A stretch of 64,000 bases of DNA from CAZGAQ01 sp964523405 (GCA_964523405.1 CAZGAQ010000018.1:26049-90048); one strand, 5' to 3'; counted from the first letter of the stretch, positions 26,871 to 36,323 are shown. A program made the numbers and translations. Notes: a model not told the origin generated them from the sequence alone.

Positions 26871-27980
26871 GTGAAATCGGGAGCCCAGCAGGATATCCAC
26901 GCTGCGCGGCGCCGCCGCTGGGTGCGTGCCCAACGCGCCAACCTCAGCGACTGGGGGCTCATTCTGCGGCTGGGGTGCGGTCTGCTGCGGACCGGCTTCC
27001 CACTGGTCCTGGGTGCCGCGTGGATTTTCGCGGTGCTGGTGCGCCTTGGAGCCCAGGACAACGCCCCACCACTGCTCACGTTCTACTACTACGCCACCCC
27101 GCCGCCCGTGCTGGTCGCGCTTGCCGCCCTGCTCGCCGCCTTGCTGCTGCTGGCACGCCGGCGACGTCTGGCGCTCGCGGCCGCCGGCGCGATGTTGGCA
27201 TGTGGCGTCTGGACTTGGACTACGCTCGGCTTCCGGCACGCTCCGCCGACCGCCGCCGGCACACCGCTGCGCGTGCTGTTCTGGAACGTCAACTGGGGCC
27301 ACGCCGGATGGGACGCGCTCCTGGCCGCGTTGCGCGCGTACGACGCTGACATCGTCGCTCTGGTTGAAGCCTGCGACTCGTTCGAGTTGGAGGGCCTCAG
27401 TGACACCGCGATCTACCAGCGGCGCGCCGCGGAGACCGCGGCAATGCGCGCCCTCTGGCAGACCAGACTGCCCGAATACGCAGCGTTTCAGCACGAATCC
27501 GGCATCGCCCTGCTGGTGCGCGGCCGCTTTGCCGAGACGCCTCAGGCGGTCGCCCTCACACCGGGCGTACTGTTCTCGTACGGACACTCCGTGCAGGCAG
27601 AGGTCGTTACGCCGGCGGGCCGCGTTCTGGTTGTCGTGGTAGACGTGATCGGAACGCTCGGCTTGACACGCGCGTGGCCGCTCCACGACCTGGCGGAAGC
27701 TATCGCGCCGCTGAAAGACCGGCCGCTGCTACTGGTCGGAGACATGAACACGCCGCTGGATTCACCGCAGTTCCGACCGCTGCGCGGCCATCTGGCCAAC
27801 GCCTTCGAGATTGCGGGCAACGGCTACGCCGCCACTTGGCCGCTGCCGGTCCCCGTGCTGGCGCTGGACCAGGCCTGGACCAGTGCCCGTGTGCAGGTAC
27901 TACGCTGTGAGGCCGGGTGGTCCCGGCTTTCCGACCATCGCCCGCTCCTCCTTGAGATCACGGTGCCGCAGACACAGTGA
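26871..27980 (+). CDS. Membrane protein with endonuclease/exonuclease/phosphatase (EEP) domain
   Basis: The 369-aa protein starts with GTG and has three N-terminal hydrophobic segments (about 33-62, 72-100 and 101-120) followed by an EEP-fold domain. Motifs are LFWNVNW (start of the fold), DIVALVEA (metal-binding Glu), LLLVGDMNTPLDSP (about 287-300) and SDHRPLLLEI at the end (catalytic His about 355). Nearly identical architecture is found in many bacterial membrane phosphodiesterases of unknown substrate. The ribosome site is weak. Confidence 0.85.
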   Translation: MKSGAQQDIHAARRRRWVRAQRANLSDWGLILRLGCGLLRTGFPLVLGAAWIFAVLVRLGAQDNAPPLLTFYYYATPPPVLVALAALLAALLLLARRRRLALAAAGAMLACGVWTWTTLGFRHAPPTAAGTPLRVLFWNVNWGHAGWDALLAALRAYDADIVALVEACDSFELEGLSDTAIYQRRAAETAAMRALWQTRLPEYAAFQHESGIALLVRGRFAETPQAVALTPGVLFSYGHSVQAEVVTPAGRVLVVVVDVIGTLGLTRAWPLHDLAEAIAPLKDRPLLLVGDMNTPLDSPQFRPLRGHLANAFEIAGNGYAATWPLPVPVLALDQAWTSARVQVLRCEAGWSRLSDHRPLLLEITVPQTQ

Positions 27981-28046
27981 CGCCGTTGTCACGCGGGAAT
28001 CGAACCGGGATGGCGGCTCCATGCAGGCCGGCCGGGGGAAAAAGGA

Positions 28047-28083
28047 GTCACCCACTGCCGGGGAGCAGCCAGCAGCGGGTGAC
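28047..28083 (-). terminator. Intrinsic-terminator-like hairpin read on the minus strand
   Basis: GTCACCCACTGC pairs with GCAGCGGGTGAC (12 positions, one mismatch, 13-nt loop). On the minus strand it is followed, after 3 nt, by five T residues (complement of 28043-28039). On the plus strand no T tract follows. There is no minus-strand gene just upstream, so if it acts, it would stop an antisense transcript entering from the radical SAM region. The flanking 340-bp gap (27981-28320) otherwise shows no gene; its AT-richer second half probably holds the promoter of the radical SAM gene. Confidence 0.4.
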
Positions 28084-28320
28084 GCGACGGAGAAGAGCAC
28101 GTCAGTAACTACATACTAAATCGGGACACGACGTATCCGGGTTTAGCTCGAGACCGGAAAATCTGCAATTCGGGCGTGATTTTGCGCGCCGCTCCGGCCG
28201 TGTTCCATGCGACACGGATCAGACCACCAGAAAGCGCTCCCGGACAAAGCCGAGGCTTCCGGCAGACAAAGCCGGTCGCGTCGTCACCACCCACCTCTCT
28301 CTGCGGATAGGATTATCGAA

Positions 28321-30138
28321 ATGTGTAAGTCCCTTGCCCAGCGCGTCAGTGAGGAACTCCTGCCGTACGTGCGCCACCCGGCGCAGTACATCGGGGGCGA
28401 GATCAACCAGCTCCCCCGGCCGGGAGACTGGCAAAGGGCGGATGTACGCCTCGCGATAGCGTTCCCGGACGTCTATGGCATCGGGATATCGCATCTAGGC
28501 TGCCAAGTCCTGTACTGGCTGGCCAACTGCCTGCCCGGGGTCTGCGCCGAGCGCGTCTACCTGCCCTGGGTCGACGCCGAGCAGGCCATGCGTCAGCGCG
28601 CCATCCCGTTGTTCACTTGGGACACGCGTCAGCCCGTTCGCACGGCGGATATCCTGGGCATCTCGCTCCAATACGAGTTGTGCTTTACGGGCGTACTCAA
28701 CCTGCTCGACCTGGCCGGCATCCCCCTGCATGCGGCCGAGCGCACCGACGATGATCCGCTCGTCCTGGCTGGCGGTCCCCAGGCGGACAACCCGGAGCCG
28801 CTCGCGGAATTCCTCGACCTCGTGGTCATCGGGGATGGCGAGGATGCGTTGCAGCAGATCCTGCTGGCCGTCCAGGAGTACAAGCGCGCCGGTGTGCGGC
28901 GGCGCGAGATGATCGCGCTGCTGGCGCTGCGCTTCCCCTGGGTGTACGCGCCCAACCTCTACGCGGCCACCTACCACGCGGATGGCACGCTGGCAGAGCT
29001 GACGCCAGCGCGCGCCGGTCTGCCCGCCCAGATCGAGCGCAGTCACACCCCGGACTTCGAGCAGGCGCCCTTTCCGACGCGTCCAATCATGCCGTGGACG
29101 GAGGCCGTCCACGATCGCATCGCGATCGAGATCATGCGGGGTTGCCCGAATCTGTGCCGCTTCTGCCACGCGGGGTATACCAAGCGCCCGCTGCGCTGGC
29201 GCAGCGTCGAGCGCATCGTGAGCCTGGCGGAGGACACGTACGCGGCGACCGGCCTGGACGAGATCGGGCTGCTATCGTTGTCGACTTCAGACTACCCGCA
29301 ATTGCGCGACTTGGCTTTGCGTCTGAACGAGCGCTTCGGCCCGCGGCAGGTGAACATCAGCTTTCCCTCGCTGCGCGTGGACCAGATGCTGCGATCGATC
29401 CCCGAATTGGGCAACTCGGTGCGGCGTGCGGGCCTGACGCTCGCGGTGGAGGCGGCCGGGGACGAGCTGCGCCACGCGCTGCGGAAGAAGGTCACGGACG
29501 GCAACCTGCTCGACGGCGTCCGGGCGGCGTACGCGGCCGGATGGAAACGCGTGAAGCTGTATTTCATGGCTGGGTTTCCCGGTGAGCGTCCCGAGGACAT
29601 TGACGGCATTTTCGACCTGAGCCGGGCGGTGAGCCGGGCGCGCTGCGAGTTGGGCAAGCCCCCGGCCGCGGTGACGACGGCCGTGGGTTGGCTGGTGCCC
29701 AAGCCGTTTACACCGCTGCAGTGGGCGGCGCAGCCGCCCCCGGAGTACTTCGCCGAGGTGCGGGCGCGGCTGCTGGCGCGCAAGCGTGCGCAGCGCAGCG
29801 CGATTCACATCAGTCTGCACCGGATCGAGCGCGCCGTGCTGGAGGCCGTTCTGGCGCGCGGGGACCGGCGGCTCGGGGCGGTCATCTCCGCGGCCTGGCG
29901 GCGCGGCGCCCGACTCGACGGGTGGGATGACTGCTTCGTGTATGAGCGCTGGCTGGAGGCATTCGCGGAAACGGGTCTTGATCCGGCGTTCTATGCGCAG
30001 CGGGAGCGCCCACTGACCGAGCGGCTGCCGTGGGATCACATCGGTCAGCATCTACCGCGCGCGTTCCTGGAGCGCGGCTGTGCGGATGTGCGGGCCAGCC
30101 TGGCCGCGCGCCACGGTGGCCCGCCCGCGCCAACCTGA
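28321..30138 (+). CDS. Radical SAM protein, TIGR03960-like
   Basis: The 605-aa protein has an N-terminal B12-binding-like Rossmann domain (ADVRLAIAFPDVYGIGISHL), then the radical SAM barrel with the CxxxCxxC cluster motif CPNLCRFCHAG (Cys about 275, 279 and 282). Downstream barrel motifs are LSLSTSDYPQL, EAAGDELRHALRKKV and YFMAGFPGERPEDI. The start at 28321 is used because AGGA lies 9 nt upstream and the domain begins soon after; earlier in-frame residues are low-complexity. Members usually occur with, or fused to, a DUF2344 domain thought to act with rpmA/rng genes; none is seen here. Confidence 0.9.
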   Translation: MCKSLAQRVSEELLPYVRHPAQYIGGEINQLPRPGDWQRADVRLAIAFPDVYGIGISHLGCQVLYWLANCLPGVCAERVYLPWVDAEQAMRQRAIPLFTWDTRQPVRTADILGISLQYELCFTGVLNLLDLAGIPLHAAERTDDDPLVLAGGPQADNPEPLAEFLDLVVIGDGEDALQQILLAVQEYKRAGVRRREMIALLALRFPWVYAPNLYAATYHADGTLAELTPARAGLPAQIERSHTPDFEQAPFPTRPIMPWTEAVHDRIAIEIMRGCPNLCRFCHAGYTKRPLRWRSVERIVSLAEDTYAATGLDEIGLLSLSTSDYPQLRDLALRLNERFGPRQVNISFPSLRVDQMLRSIPELGNSVRRAGLTLAVEAAGDELRHALRKKVTDGNLLDGVRAAYAAGWKRVKLYFMAGFPGERPEDIDGIFDLSRAVSRARCELGKPPAAVTTAVGWLVPKPFTPLQWAAQPPPEYFAEVRARLLARKRAQRSAIHISLHRIERAVLEAVLARGDRRLGAVISAAWRRGARLDGWDDCFVYERWLEAFAETGLDPAFYAQRERPLTERLPWDHIGQHLPRAFLERGCADVRASLAARHGGPPAPT

Positions 30139-30610
30139 GTGCCGGGGTTGCGGGAGCGTGCATGGCGCGCTCGCGCCATACTGCGCGCACAGCAGCTCAG
30201 GCGCAGGAGCTGCGCGGCGCGGGGATTCTCGCTGTGATTTCTTGACTCCATAGAAAACGCGCGGAAGAATATCTCCGTTCGGCCGCGTGCCGCCGATCGA
30301 CGGCACGCTGCCCGCCCGACTCAGCGCGGGAGCGCTCGCGTTCCGGGCCGGGCGCTCAATAGCGATTACTGGCGGCAGGGAATCGCGCGTGTCGGCGGAT
30401 CTCGTCGACCGCGGAGTTGCGCGCGGCACGGGGCGTGCCAACCGCGGCCCACAATTCGCGCCCGCGCACAACGGGCGGTCTCCCGTGTTGGCGTTTGACG
30501 AGAGTGCAACGCCCGGAGCGTACTCGTTGTGCGGGGCGGGACGGTTGTGTGTATCCCGCGGGCGGCAGACAAGGAGTGGCGGGCGAGCTAGGTCGTTGCG
30601 CGAACGGATC
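30139..30610. other. Intergenic region, no supported gene
   Basis: This 470-bp stretch follows the radical SAM gene. Open frames on both strands have no hydrophobic core or recognisable motif and appear to be chance frames of GC-rich DNA. No tRNA, hairpin with a T tract, or repeat stands out. Confidence 0.5.
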
Positions 30611-30919
30611 ATGACCAATGCAACGGGGAAGACCAATCGTCCGCGCACCAGCGCGCCCTACGTGCGCGTGGCCTTCGCCGAGTAGTCGGAGTCCGGCACC
30701 TATACCAATGAGAATGCGGGCGCTTTGTTCCACGTGCCGAACGAAGCTCTCGTGAACGGGCGCAGCCCGCCGATCGAAATCGTGTCCACTGAGCCGACCA
30801 TGATGTCCAAGCTCAGCGACAATGCCTGGATCCCGATCAGCAAGGCCCGCCAGCTCGCGGCGGACGCCGACCTGGACGTGGCGTTCTGGCGCGGGCCTCC
30901 GGAAGTCTGCGGCGGTTGA
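30611..30919 (+). pseudogene. Small gene interrupted by an in-frame TAG
   Basis: One frame reads MTNATGKTNRPRTSAPYVRV... for 24 codons to GAG TAG (30683-30685), then continues in the same frame for 77 more codons to a TGA at 30917-30919. Both parts show GC-ending codons and a balanced protein-like composition (for example ALFHVPNEALVNGRSPP and DNAWIPISKARQLAADADLD). It reads as one protein of about 101 residues broken by an amber codon. I do not recognise the family. Alternatives are two separate short genes, true read-through, or a sequencing error. Confidence 0.45.
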
Positions 30920-31461
30920 CCGAGCCGGGCGTGCTGTCGCGACGGTCGGCCACCCACAGACACCGGATCGAGCGGGGGACGGCGCGACCGTGACGTCGCG
31001 CCCGGCACAAATCGTATCTGCCGCGTTTTCGCGGCGGCTCGTCGTGGTGGTGGTCCCCGGCGAGCCAGCGACTGGCCGCCGTCGGCCGGTCGAGCGTCGC
31101 CCGGCGATCGGGGTTCGCAACCGATTCGCCGGGCGACGGTCTATCTGCCCCAGGCCGCGGCAAGCGCGACGGGGGACTGCGTCGCGACGGGCGAAGTGAG
31201 GTTTGTGGGCTCAGGTATGCAGGTGTTTCATTCGCTCGCGGCCGAGAATGCGTGCACCAGCCGCGCGGCAGGAAGATCAGGGGCCGGCGGGACCGCAAAA
31301 AACTCCATCGTCGCTTGACCTTGCGCGTCGGGGACTCCTACGAGTCTGTTGGAGGCAGTGTGTGTTTCGGGCCGGACGCCTGCCCGTCCGGCCGGGGTGA
31401 GGTGTGCGCATGCGATCGTGTGCGCTCACGGACCTGGGTCCGGCAGGGAGAGAGAAGACTT
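30920..31461. other. Intergenic region upstream of a PEP-CTERM gene
   Basis: This 540-bp stretch has no convincing gene. The end probably holds the leader and promoter of the PEP-CTERM gene, with the ribosome site in GGGAGAGAGAAG just before 31462. Confidence 0.5.
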
Positions 31462-32187
31462 ATGAAGGCGATCACGACCGTTTCCGCCCTCGCGCTGCTG
31501 GCTGCTACAGCGTCGGCCGCTCCGCTCTATCCGACGATCGCGGGCTATGACTTCGCCATCGGCTCCTACAACCTGCAGCTTCCGGAATTCCTGACCAACG
31601 GAATCGCGCCGGACACGCTCACCTACTCCCCCGGGGCCGAACACGAGGTTACGACGTTCTGGCCGAACTGGCCGATGCCGCCGGGTTACCCGGTAATGGA
31701 TCTTGGCGGGGCGTTCGGCGCCGACTTTGAGCTCAGCGTGAAGTTCACCGGCCAGGACGCTGTGTCGGGCAGCGGCCCGAGCGTCAGCCTCACCGGCAGC
31801 GGTGCCAACACGACCGGCGCCGACCTCGTCATTCGCGGGACCATCCCGGGATCACTCTACGCGTCGGGCTCGCTGTGGGAGCTCGAGCTGGACACGGTGT
31901 CGCTGTACGGTAATGCGGGCGGGTCGAACTACGTGGTCGAAGGGCTCGGTACGATCGTCGGTGGCACGGTCGCCCTGCAGGACGGCCTGATTGGACAGCG
32001 CGGCGCCCTGCGTGGACACCTCGACTTCATCGGCACTCCGGCGGGCTGGGTGCCGTCGCTATACGATCCGACGAGCGCGGTCGACTACACAATCCGCGCG
32101 GCCTTCTCCGGGGAGACCGGCTTGGTCCCCGAGCCGGCGGCTCTGGGATTGGCCATTCTGGGTGTGGGCCTCTTCCGCCGTCGCTAG
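31462..32187 (+). CDS. PEP-CTERM sorting-domain secreted protein
   Basis: The 241-aa protein has an N-terminal signal (MKAITTVSALALLAATASA), a beta-rich mature part with no recognised domain, and a C-terminal sorting signal: VPEPAALGLAILGVGLF and a basic RRR end. PEP-CTERM proteins are processed by an exosortase and stay in the envelope or extracellular matrix. No exosortase is in this window. GGGAG and AGAGAAG lie within 16 nt upstream of ATG 31462. Confidence 0.88.
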   Translation: MKAITTVSALALLAATASAAPLYPTIAGYDFAIGSYNLQLPEFLTNGIAPDTLTYSPGAEHEVTTFWPNWPMPPGYPVMDLGGAFGADFELSVKFTGQDAVSGSGPSVSLTGSGANTTGADLVIRGTIPGSLYASGSLWELELDTVSLYGNAGGSNYVVEGLGTIVGGTVALQDGLIGQRGALRGHLDFIGTPAGWVPSLYDPTSAVDYTIRAAFSGETGLVPEPAALGLAILGVGLFRRR

Positions 32188-32216
32188 AGATCCCACTCTT
32201 CTTCGTTGAGTGGTGG

Positions 32217-32241
32217 TGGCCCGGGACGCAGTCTCGGGCCA
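32217..32241. terminator. Hairpin between convergent genes
   Basis: TGGCCCGGGAC GCA GTCTCGGGCCA forms an 11-bp stem (one G-U) with a 3-nt loop. It sits between the end of the PEP-CTERM gene (32187) and the end of the O-antigen ligase gene (32282), and likely serves both strands. No T tract. Confidence 0.55.
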
Positions 32242-32281
32242 CGCCTTTGCGCAGCACGATTCGCGACACCGCGCCGTTCTC

Positions 32282-34639
32282 CTAAGGCAGCTCGCGTAGC
32301 CGCGCTTCCACAGGCCCGCGCTCCCCCGGACGCAGTCGCTGGACTTCCTCGGGCGGCCGGACGTCGTCAATTCGCAGGGCTGCCAGATAGTACGCGCGCG
32401 CCTGTCGGGCATCATGCGCCGCGCCACTCTGCTTCCACAAGTCGTACCACGCGTCGCCCGCGGCGATCTGCGTACGGGGGTTCGTTGGATACAGCTCCGC
32501 AGCACGGTCGTACGCGGCCGCGCTGCGCTTCGCGGCCGCTGTCGCCCGCAACGCGTCACCGTGCTGTAGGTAACCGCGCGCCAGCTCCTGCTGCAGGCGC
32601 CCCAAGACCAGGTATTCACCTGTGTCCGTCGACGGGCGCGCAGCGAGACGGTTCAGGGCCCTGCGCTCCGTGTCTTCCAGCCAAGTCAGACGCGCATCAT
32701 CCGGCAACCCGCGGTGCAGGCTCAGGTTTGTGGCGGCGCGCAGAAGGGCGCGAAACTCGGCGCCGTCCGGGACTTCGGCGAGCGCTGCCGTCACGCGCGC
32801 GGCCACGCCGCGCCAGTCACCGGACTGCTCCGCCGTGCGCTGCATGCGCTGCAGCTCGTCCGCGCGGGTCTCGCGCGTGCCCACAGGAAGACTGACGAGT
32901 CCAACGTGGGCAGCCACCAGCAGCACCGCAAGGAGAACGGGGACCGCCTCCCCACCGCGACGCCGGGCGCAGGCCGTCGCGGCATCGCCCGGTGTATGCC
33001 GCACGCCGCCGACGGCCGCTCCAAGTGTCGCCAGCAGCGCCAACCCGCCAGCCGTCATCGCCGCAAAGTCCAGAAGATTATGGATCAGCGCTGCGAGGAA
33101 ACCTGCGCTCAGCCCCGCGACAAGCCACAGTGTTCCGCGCGGCTTGTGGCCCAGGCTGGCCAGCAACACGAGCACGAGCAGGAAGGCCACCGCCCAGATC
33201 ACCGCGACGTCGGCAATCCAGAGCACAACGACCGCGGGATGCTGGAGGGGCGTGCTCGAGAAGAAGGCGTGCACGAGGCACACACCGACCATGGCCGGGG
33301 CAGCTTGGCGCAAGAGGAGCGGAAGACACTCCGCTGAACCTGGCGCAGTCACCCGCGCAGTGCCTGGTGAGGCCGGCTCGCTGGCCGAGTTTTGCCCGTC
33401 GGCGTGCGCGCCGCATTGCCGCAGACCCGCCAGCACGACGGTGCCGGCGATGACCAAGCCACCTGCGAGCCCTAGCGGTCCCAGCTCGACCAGCAGCGAG
33501 ACGAGCAGGTTATGCGGATCACGCACTTCCTCCGTGCTCTCAGGACGCTTGTAGCGCATGTAGGCCGTGGCGAAGCCGCCGCGCCCGAGGCCCGTCAGCG
33601 GGGCGTCCTGCCAGGCACGCGCGGCCGCCGTCCAGTAGTACCAGCGGAACGCCAACGACGGGTGCGGTAGCGTGCCGCGCAAACTGCCATACAGCGCGGT
33701 GCCGCCGATCGCCGTCAAGTAGCATACCAGGAGCAGAACCAGCGCCAGTCGGGCATGACCCGCGATCCAGCGCGCTCCCCAGCCCAGAGCAACCAGCCCC
33801 CCTACGCCAAGCACGGCGGCCCCCCACGCCCCCTTGCTGCCGGTGAACCCCAGCGCGACTGCGAACAACGGCAGCCCGAGAGCCCCGACGAGCGTCAGCC
33901 ACTTCTCCGCCCGGGTCAGCATACGCCCAAGCAAGATGCCGGCCAGCGTAACGAGCCCCAGCATCAGCCCAGAGCCGGTCACGTTGGCATGCGCGAGGTA
34001 CCCGTAGGCCTCCTGCGAACGCATGCGACGCTCGTAGTTCACCAGCATCGGGTCATCGGCCGCGTAGCCCTGCCTGAGGAGCTGCGGCCGGTACTCGCCT
34101 TCCCATGTCCGCCGCAACTCCGGAAACTCGACCAGGGTCTGGCGCACGCACTTGACGGCCGTAGTGCCAGTCGTGGCCAGCCATGCGGCGATCAGCACGT
34201 ACCACATCCAGCGCGCCCGCATGAGCGCCGCGAGGGCCAAGCCGCCCAGCACGCCGATCCAGAGGCTGCTCCCGGCCAGGCGTGCCAGCAGCGGGTCATC
34301 TGCCCGCAGGCCGGACACGCATACGCCCGCCAAGAGCAACACCATCCCCCCCGCCGCCGGCCAAGACGCCCGCCAGCGGTCCCCCCGGGCCAGCGTCAGC
34401 GCGGCGGCCGCCAGGGTCAACGTGTCGAGCCAAGCCGTCGTCACCGGGGTCGGACCGCCCGCGTCAGGCAGGGCGGACAGGAAGCTCAATTCCAGACGCT
34501 CGTAAGATTCACTGATGAGCGGTCGGGCACACGTCAGGGCCAGCAGGACATAGAAGAGCACACGATCCAGCAGGTCGATCGGGGCACGCGGGCGCGTGCT
34601 CGCGGGCGGCCCCACCGACTCAGTTGCGTGCGCGGCCAC
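32282..34639 (-). CDS. O-antigen ligase-like membrane protein with TPR-like tail
   Basis: The 785-aa protein has many membrane helices (about 12 in the first 550 residues). It contains the Wzy_C/O-antigen ligase segment AFRWYYWTAAARAWQD followed by TGLGRGGF and RDPHNLLVSLLVELGPLG (about 350-410). The last 170 residues are charged helices with TPR-like spacing (LGRLQQELARGYLQHGD, AAYDRAAELYPTNPRT). It probably joins or polymerises surface polysaccharide units. The GTG start at 34639 lies 2 bp after the wecA stop, suggesting coupling. Confidence 0.85.
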   Translation of the reverse strand: MAAHATESVGPPASTRPRAPIDLLDRVLFYVLLALTCARPLISESYERLELSFLSALPDAGGPTPVTTAWLDTLTLAAAALTLARGDRWRASWPAAGGMVLLLAGVCVSGLRADDPLLARLAGSSLWIGVLGGLALAALMRARWMWYVLIAAWLATTGTTAVKCVRQTLVEFPELRRTWEGEYRPQLLRQGYAADDPMLVNYERRMRSQEAYGYLAHANVTGSGLMLGLVTLAGILLGRMLTRAEKWLTLVGALGLPLFAVALGFTGSKGAWGAAVLGVGGLVALGWGARWIAGHARLALVLLLVCYLTAIGGTALYGSLRGTLPHPSLAFRWYYWTAAARAWQDAPLTGLGRGGFATAYMRYKRPESTEEVRDPHNLLVSLLVELGPLGLAGGLVIAGTVVLAGLRQCGAHADGQNSASEPASPGTARVTAPGSAECLPLLLRQAAPAMVGVCLVHAFFSSTPLQHPAVVVLWIADVAVIWAVAFLLVLVLLASLGHKPRGTLWLVAGLSAGFLAALIHNLLDFAAMTAGGLALLATLGAAVGGVRHTPGDAATACARRRGGEAVPVLLAVLLVAAHVGLVSLPVGTRETRADELQRMQRTAEQSGDWRGVAARVTAALAEVPDGAEFRALLRAATNLSLHRGLPDDARLTWLEDTERRALNRLAARPSTDTGEYLVLGRLQQELARGYLQHGDALRATAAAKRSAAAYDRAAELYPTNPRTQIAAGDAWYDLWKQSGAAHDARQARAYYLAALRIDDVRPPEEVQRLRPGERGPVEARLRELP

Positions 34640-34641
34640 GG

Positions 34642-35751
34642 CTAGGAGTCCCTCTTGCGCAGCGGCATTTCCAGGATCGCGATGACGGTGAGTACCATCA
34701 GCACGATCACGCCGACTGTCACCGTCTGGCGCAGGTTCGCCCCAGGCAGCAGCGTTGCGGCCAGAACGGTCGTAGCCGCCGTGAGGTAGATCGTGAGCAC
34801 GGCCTGGCGCCGGTCGAGGCCGCGCTCAACGAGGCGATGGGAAAAGTGACGCTGGTCGCCTTTCATCGGGTTGCGCCCTTCGAGCAGGCGGATCACGACG
34901 ACGCTGGTGAAGTCGTACAGCGGGACAGCCAGAATGACGAGCGGCATCGCCAGCGCGTACGGCGGCGCCCCGTGCCCGCTTTGGAAGTAGGTCGTCAGCA
35001 CGGAGACCGTCGCGAGCATGTACCCGACGACGAGGCTGCCACCATCGCCCATGAAGATGCGGGCCGGCGGAAAGTTGTAGACCAGGAAGCCCGCGACCGC
35101 GCCCAGGAACACGCACGCCAAGGCTGGCACAAGCACCTGCCCCGCCATCAGACCGCACACGGCGAACCCCGCGAGGCAGATGGTGCCGATGCCGGCGCTG
35201 AGCCCATCCATGTTGTCGAGGAAGTTCAGGGCGTTGATGATGACGACGAACCACGCGGTCGTCAGCACGATGGACACGCCGACGCCAGCGAATTCCGCGA
35301 TGCGCACGCGCCCCACGGCGGCAACGAACACCGCCACCGCCACGATCGCCAACAGCTTGCGCCACGGCGGTAGCGGCCACTTATCGTCGATCAGCCCCAG
35401 CACGTGCAACGCCAAGCCACCGGCGAGAATGATCAGGGTCTGCGCCGTGCGGCTGCGAATGCCGCCAAGGTACGCGCGCGCGAGCTCGCCCAGGTGGGCG
35501 ATCGTCCAGGATTCGGGCAGTATGCAGGAGAGCGCGACCGCCAGACCAATGGCCACCCACGCCGCCAGGAAGATCGCCACGCCCCCTCCGTAGGGCATCG
35601 GCGCCCGATGCGACTTGTGCCCCCCCGGCCGATCCACGAACCCGATCCGCAGCGCCACGCGTCGGGCGAGCAGGGTCAAGCCGGCCGATACCACCAGCAC
35701 GCCACCGGCCACGCCGACCAAGGCGAGCGTCAACCACACGGCGCGACTCAT
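34642..35751 (-). CDS. Undecaprenyl-phosphate N-acetylhexosaminyl 1-phosphate transferase (WecA/MraY family)
   Basis: The 369-aa protein has about 10 helices and the family's conserved cytoplasmic motifs: DRPGGHKSHRAPMPYGGG (about 39-56), LGLIDDKWPLPPW with the metal-binding Asp pair, NALNFLDNMDGLSAG, FMGDGGSL and the His-rich RHFSHRLV near the end. These enzymes load a sugar phosphate onto the lipid carrier to start O-antigen or teichoic-type glycan synthesis. The start at 35751 overlaps the DUF4416 stop (ATGA). The next gene is an O-antigen ligase, so the operon likely makes a surface polysaccharide. Confidence 0.93.
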   Translation of the reverse strand: MSRAVWLTLALVGVAGGVLVVSAGLTLLARRVALRIGFVDRPGGHKSHRAPMPYGGGVAIFLAAWVAIGLAVALSCILPESWTIAHLGELARAYLGGIRSRTAQTLIILAGGLALHVLGLIDDKWPLPPWRKLLAIVAVAVFVAAVGRVRIAEFAGVGVSIVLTTAWFVVIINALNFLDNMDGLSAGIGTICLAGFAVCGLMAGQVLVPALACVFLGAVAGFLVYNFPPARIFMGDGGSLVVGYMLATVSVLTTYFQSGHGAPPYALAMPLVILAVPLYDFTSVVVIRLLEGRNPMKGDQRHFSHRLVERGLDRRQAVLTIYLTAATTVLAATLLPGANLRQTVTVGVIVLMVLTVIAILEMPLRKRDS

Positions 35752-36323
35752 GGTGCCCCCTCTGGCCGCGGCGGCGCGGACTCGGTCTCCTGGCGCTGCT
35801 CGCGCAGGCGCGTCCGCACCTGTATGAACCACGCGTGGTAGTCCGGCGCAGCGTAGTCGGGATACGTCCACAGTTGCGGTCGCCACGCCCCGTCGCTGTA
35901 CTGCAAGGTGACCTCGGCGTAGATGCCGCTGCCAAGGTAGATGCGGTGCGCACGGTCCTTGGTCGTCGCCAACACCAGTTTGCCGAGGTCGATATAGCCC
36001 GGATCGATGTTCACCGGCCTCGGGGCGTCGGCCAGCAGGCACTGGTCGGCAATCTCCTCTTCGAGTGCGTTGGTCTCGCGTTTGATGTCGGCCAGGGTCT
36101 GCGGCGGGATCAGCGGGGTGAAGCTGACGAACTGCCGCAAAAGGTGCGGGCCCATCTCGGCCGTGTAGTAGTCCGTCCGCTCGAAGGGCCAGAGCGGGCT
36201 CTCCAGGTCCACCGGCCCCCAGCGCCGTCCGACGAGCTGGATGGCGCGGCGCAACAAGTCTGGGTCCCCGCTGAGCAGGCCGGCGAAGAGCTTCACGGGT
36301 TGGGGAGTGCGTGGTCGCGCCAT
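35748..36323 (-). CDS. DUF4416 family protein
   Basis: The 191-aa protein matches the DUF4416 family well: KLFAGLLSGDPDLLRRA at the start, DYYTAEMGPHLLRQFVSF, RPVNIDPGYIDLGKLVLA, TTKDRAHRIYLGSGIYAEV and WTYPDYAAPDYH. The biochemical role is unknown. It is translationally coupled to wecA by the ATGA overlap, which suggests a role connected with the glycan operon. The ATG at 36323 is chosen because the conserved domain begins 8 residues later; the start has no clear ribosome site. Confidence 0.9.
   Translation of the reverse strand: MARPRTPQPVKLFAGLLSGDPDLLRRAIQLVGRRWGPVDLESPLWPFERTDYYTAEMGPHLLRQFVSFTPLIPPQTLADIKRETNALEEEIADQCLLADAPRPVNIDPGYIDLGKLVLATTKDRAHRIYLGSGIYAEVTLQYSDGAWRPQLWTYPDYAAPDYHAWFIQVRTRLREQRQETESAPPRPEGAP

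Noticed and set aside
28030..28100. ZTP- or cobalamin-riboswitch-like words (CCGGGGAGC, CCACTG)
   Set aside because: The surrounding conserved elements of either class are missing and no known target gene (purine or B12) follows.
28021..28119. Possible 32-residue small protein before the radical SAM gene
   Set aside because: No ribosome site and it overlaps the hairpin; composition is not convincing.
30683..30685. TAG read as pyrrolysine
   Set aside because: TAG is used as an ordinary stop in many genes of this window, and no pyl genes are visible.
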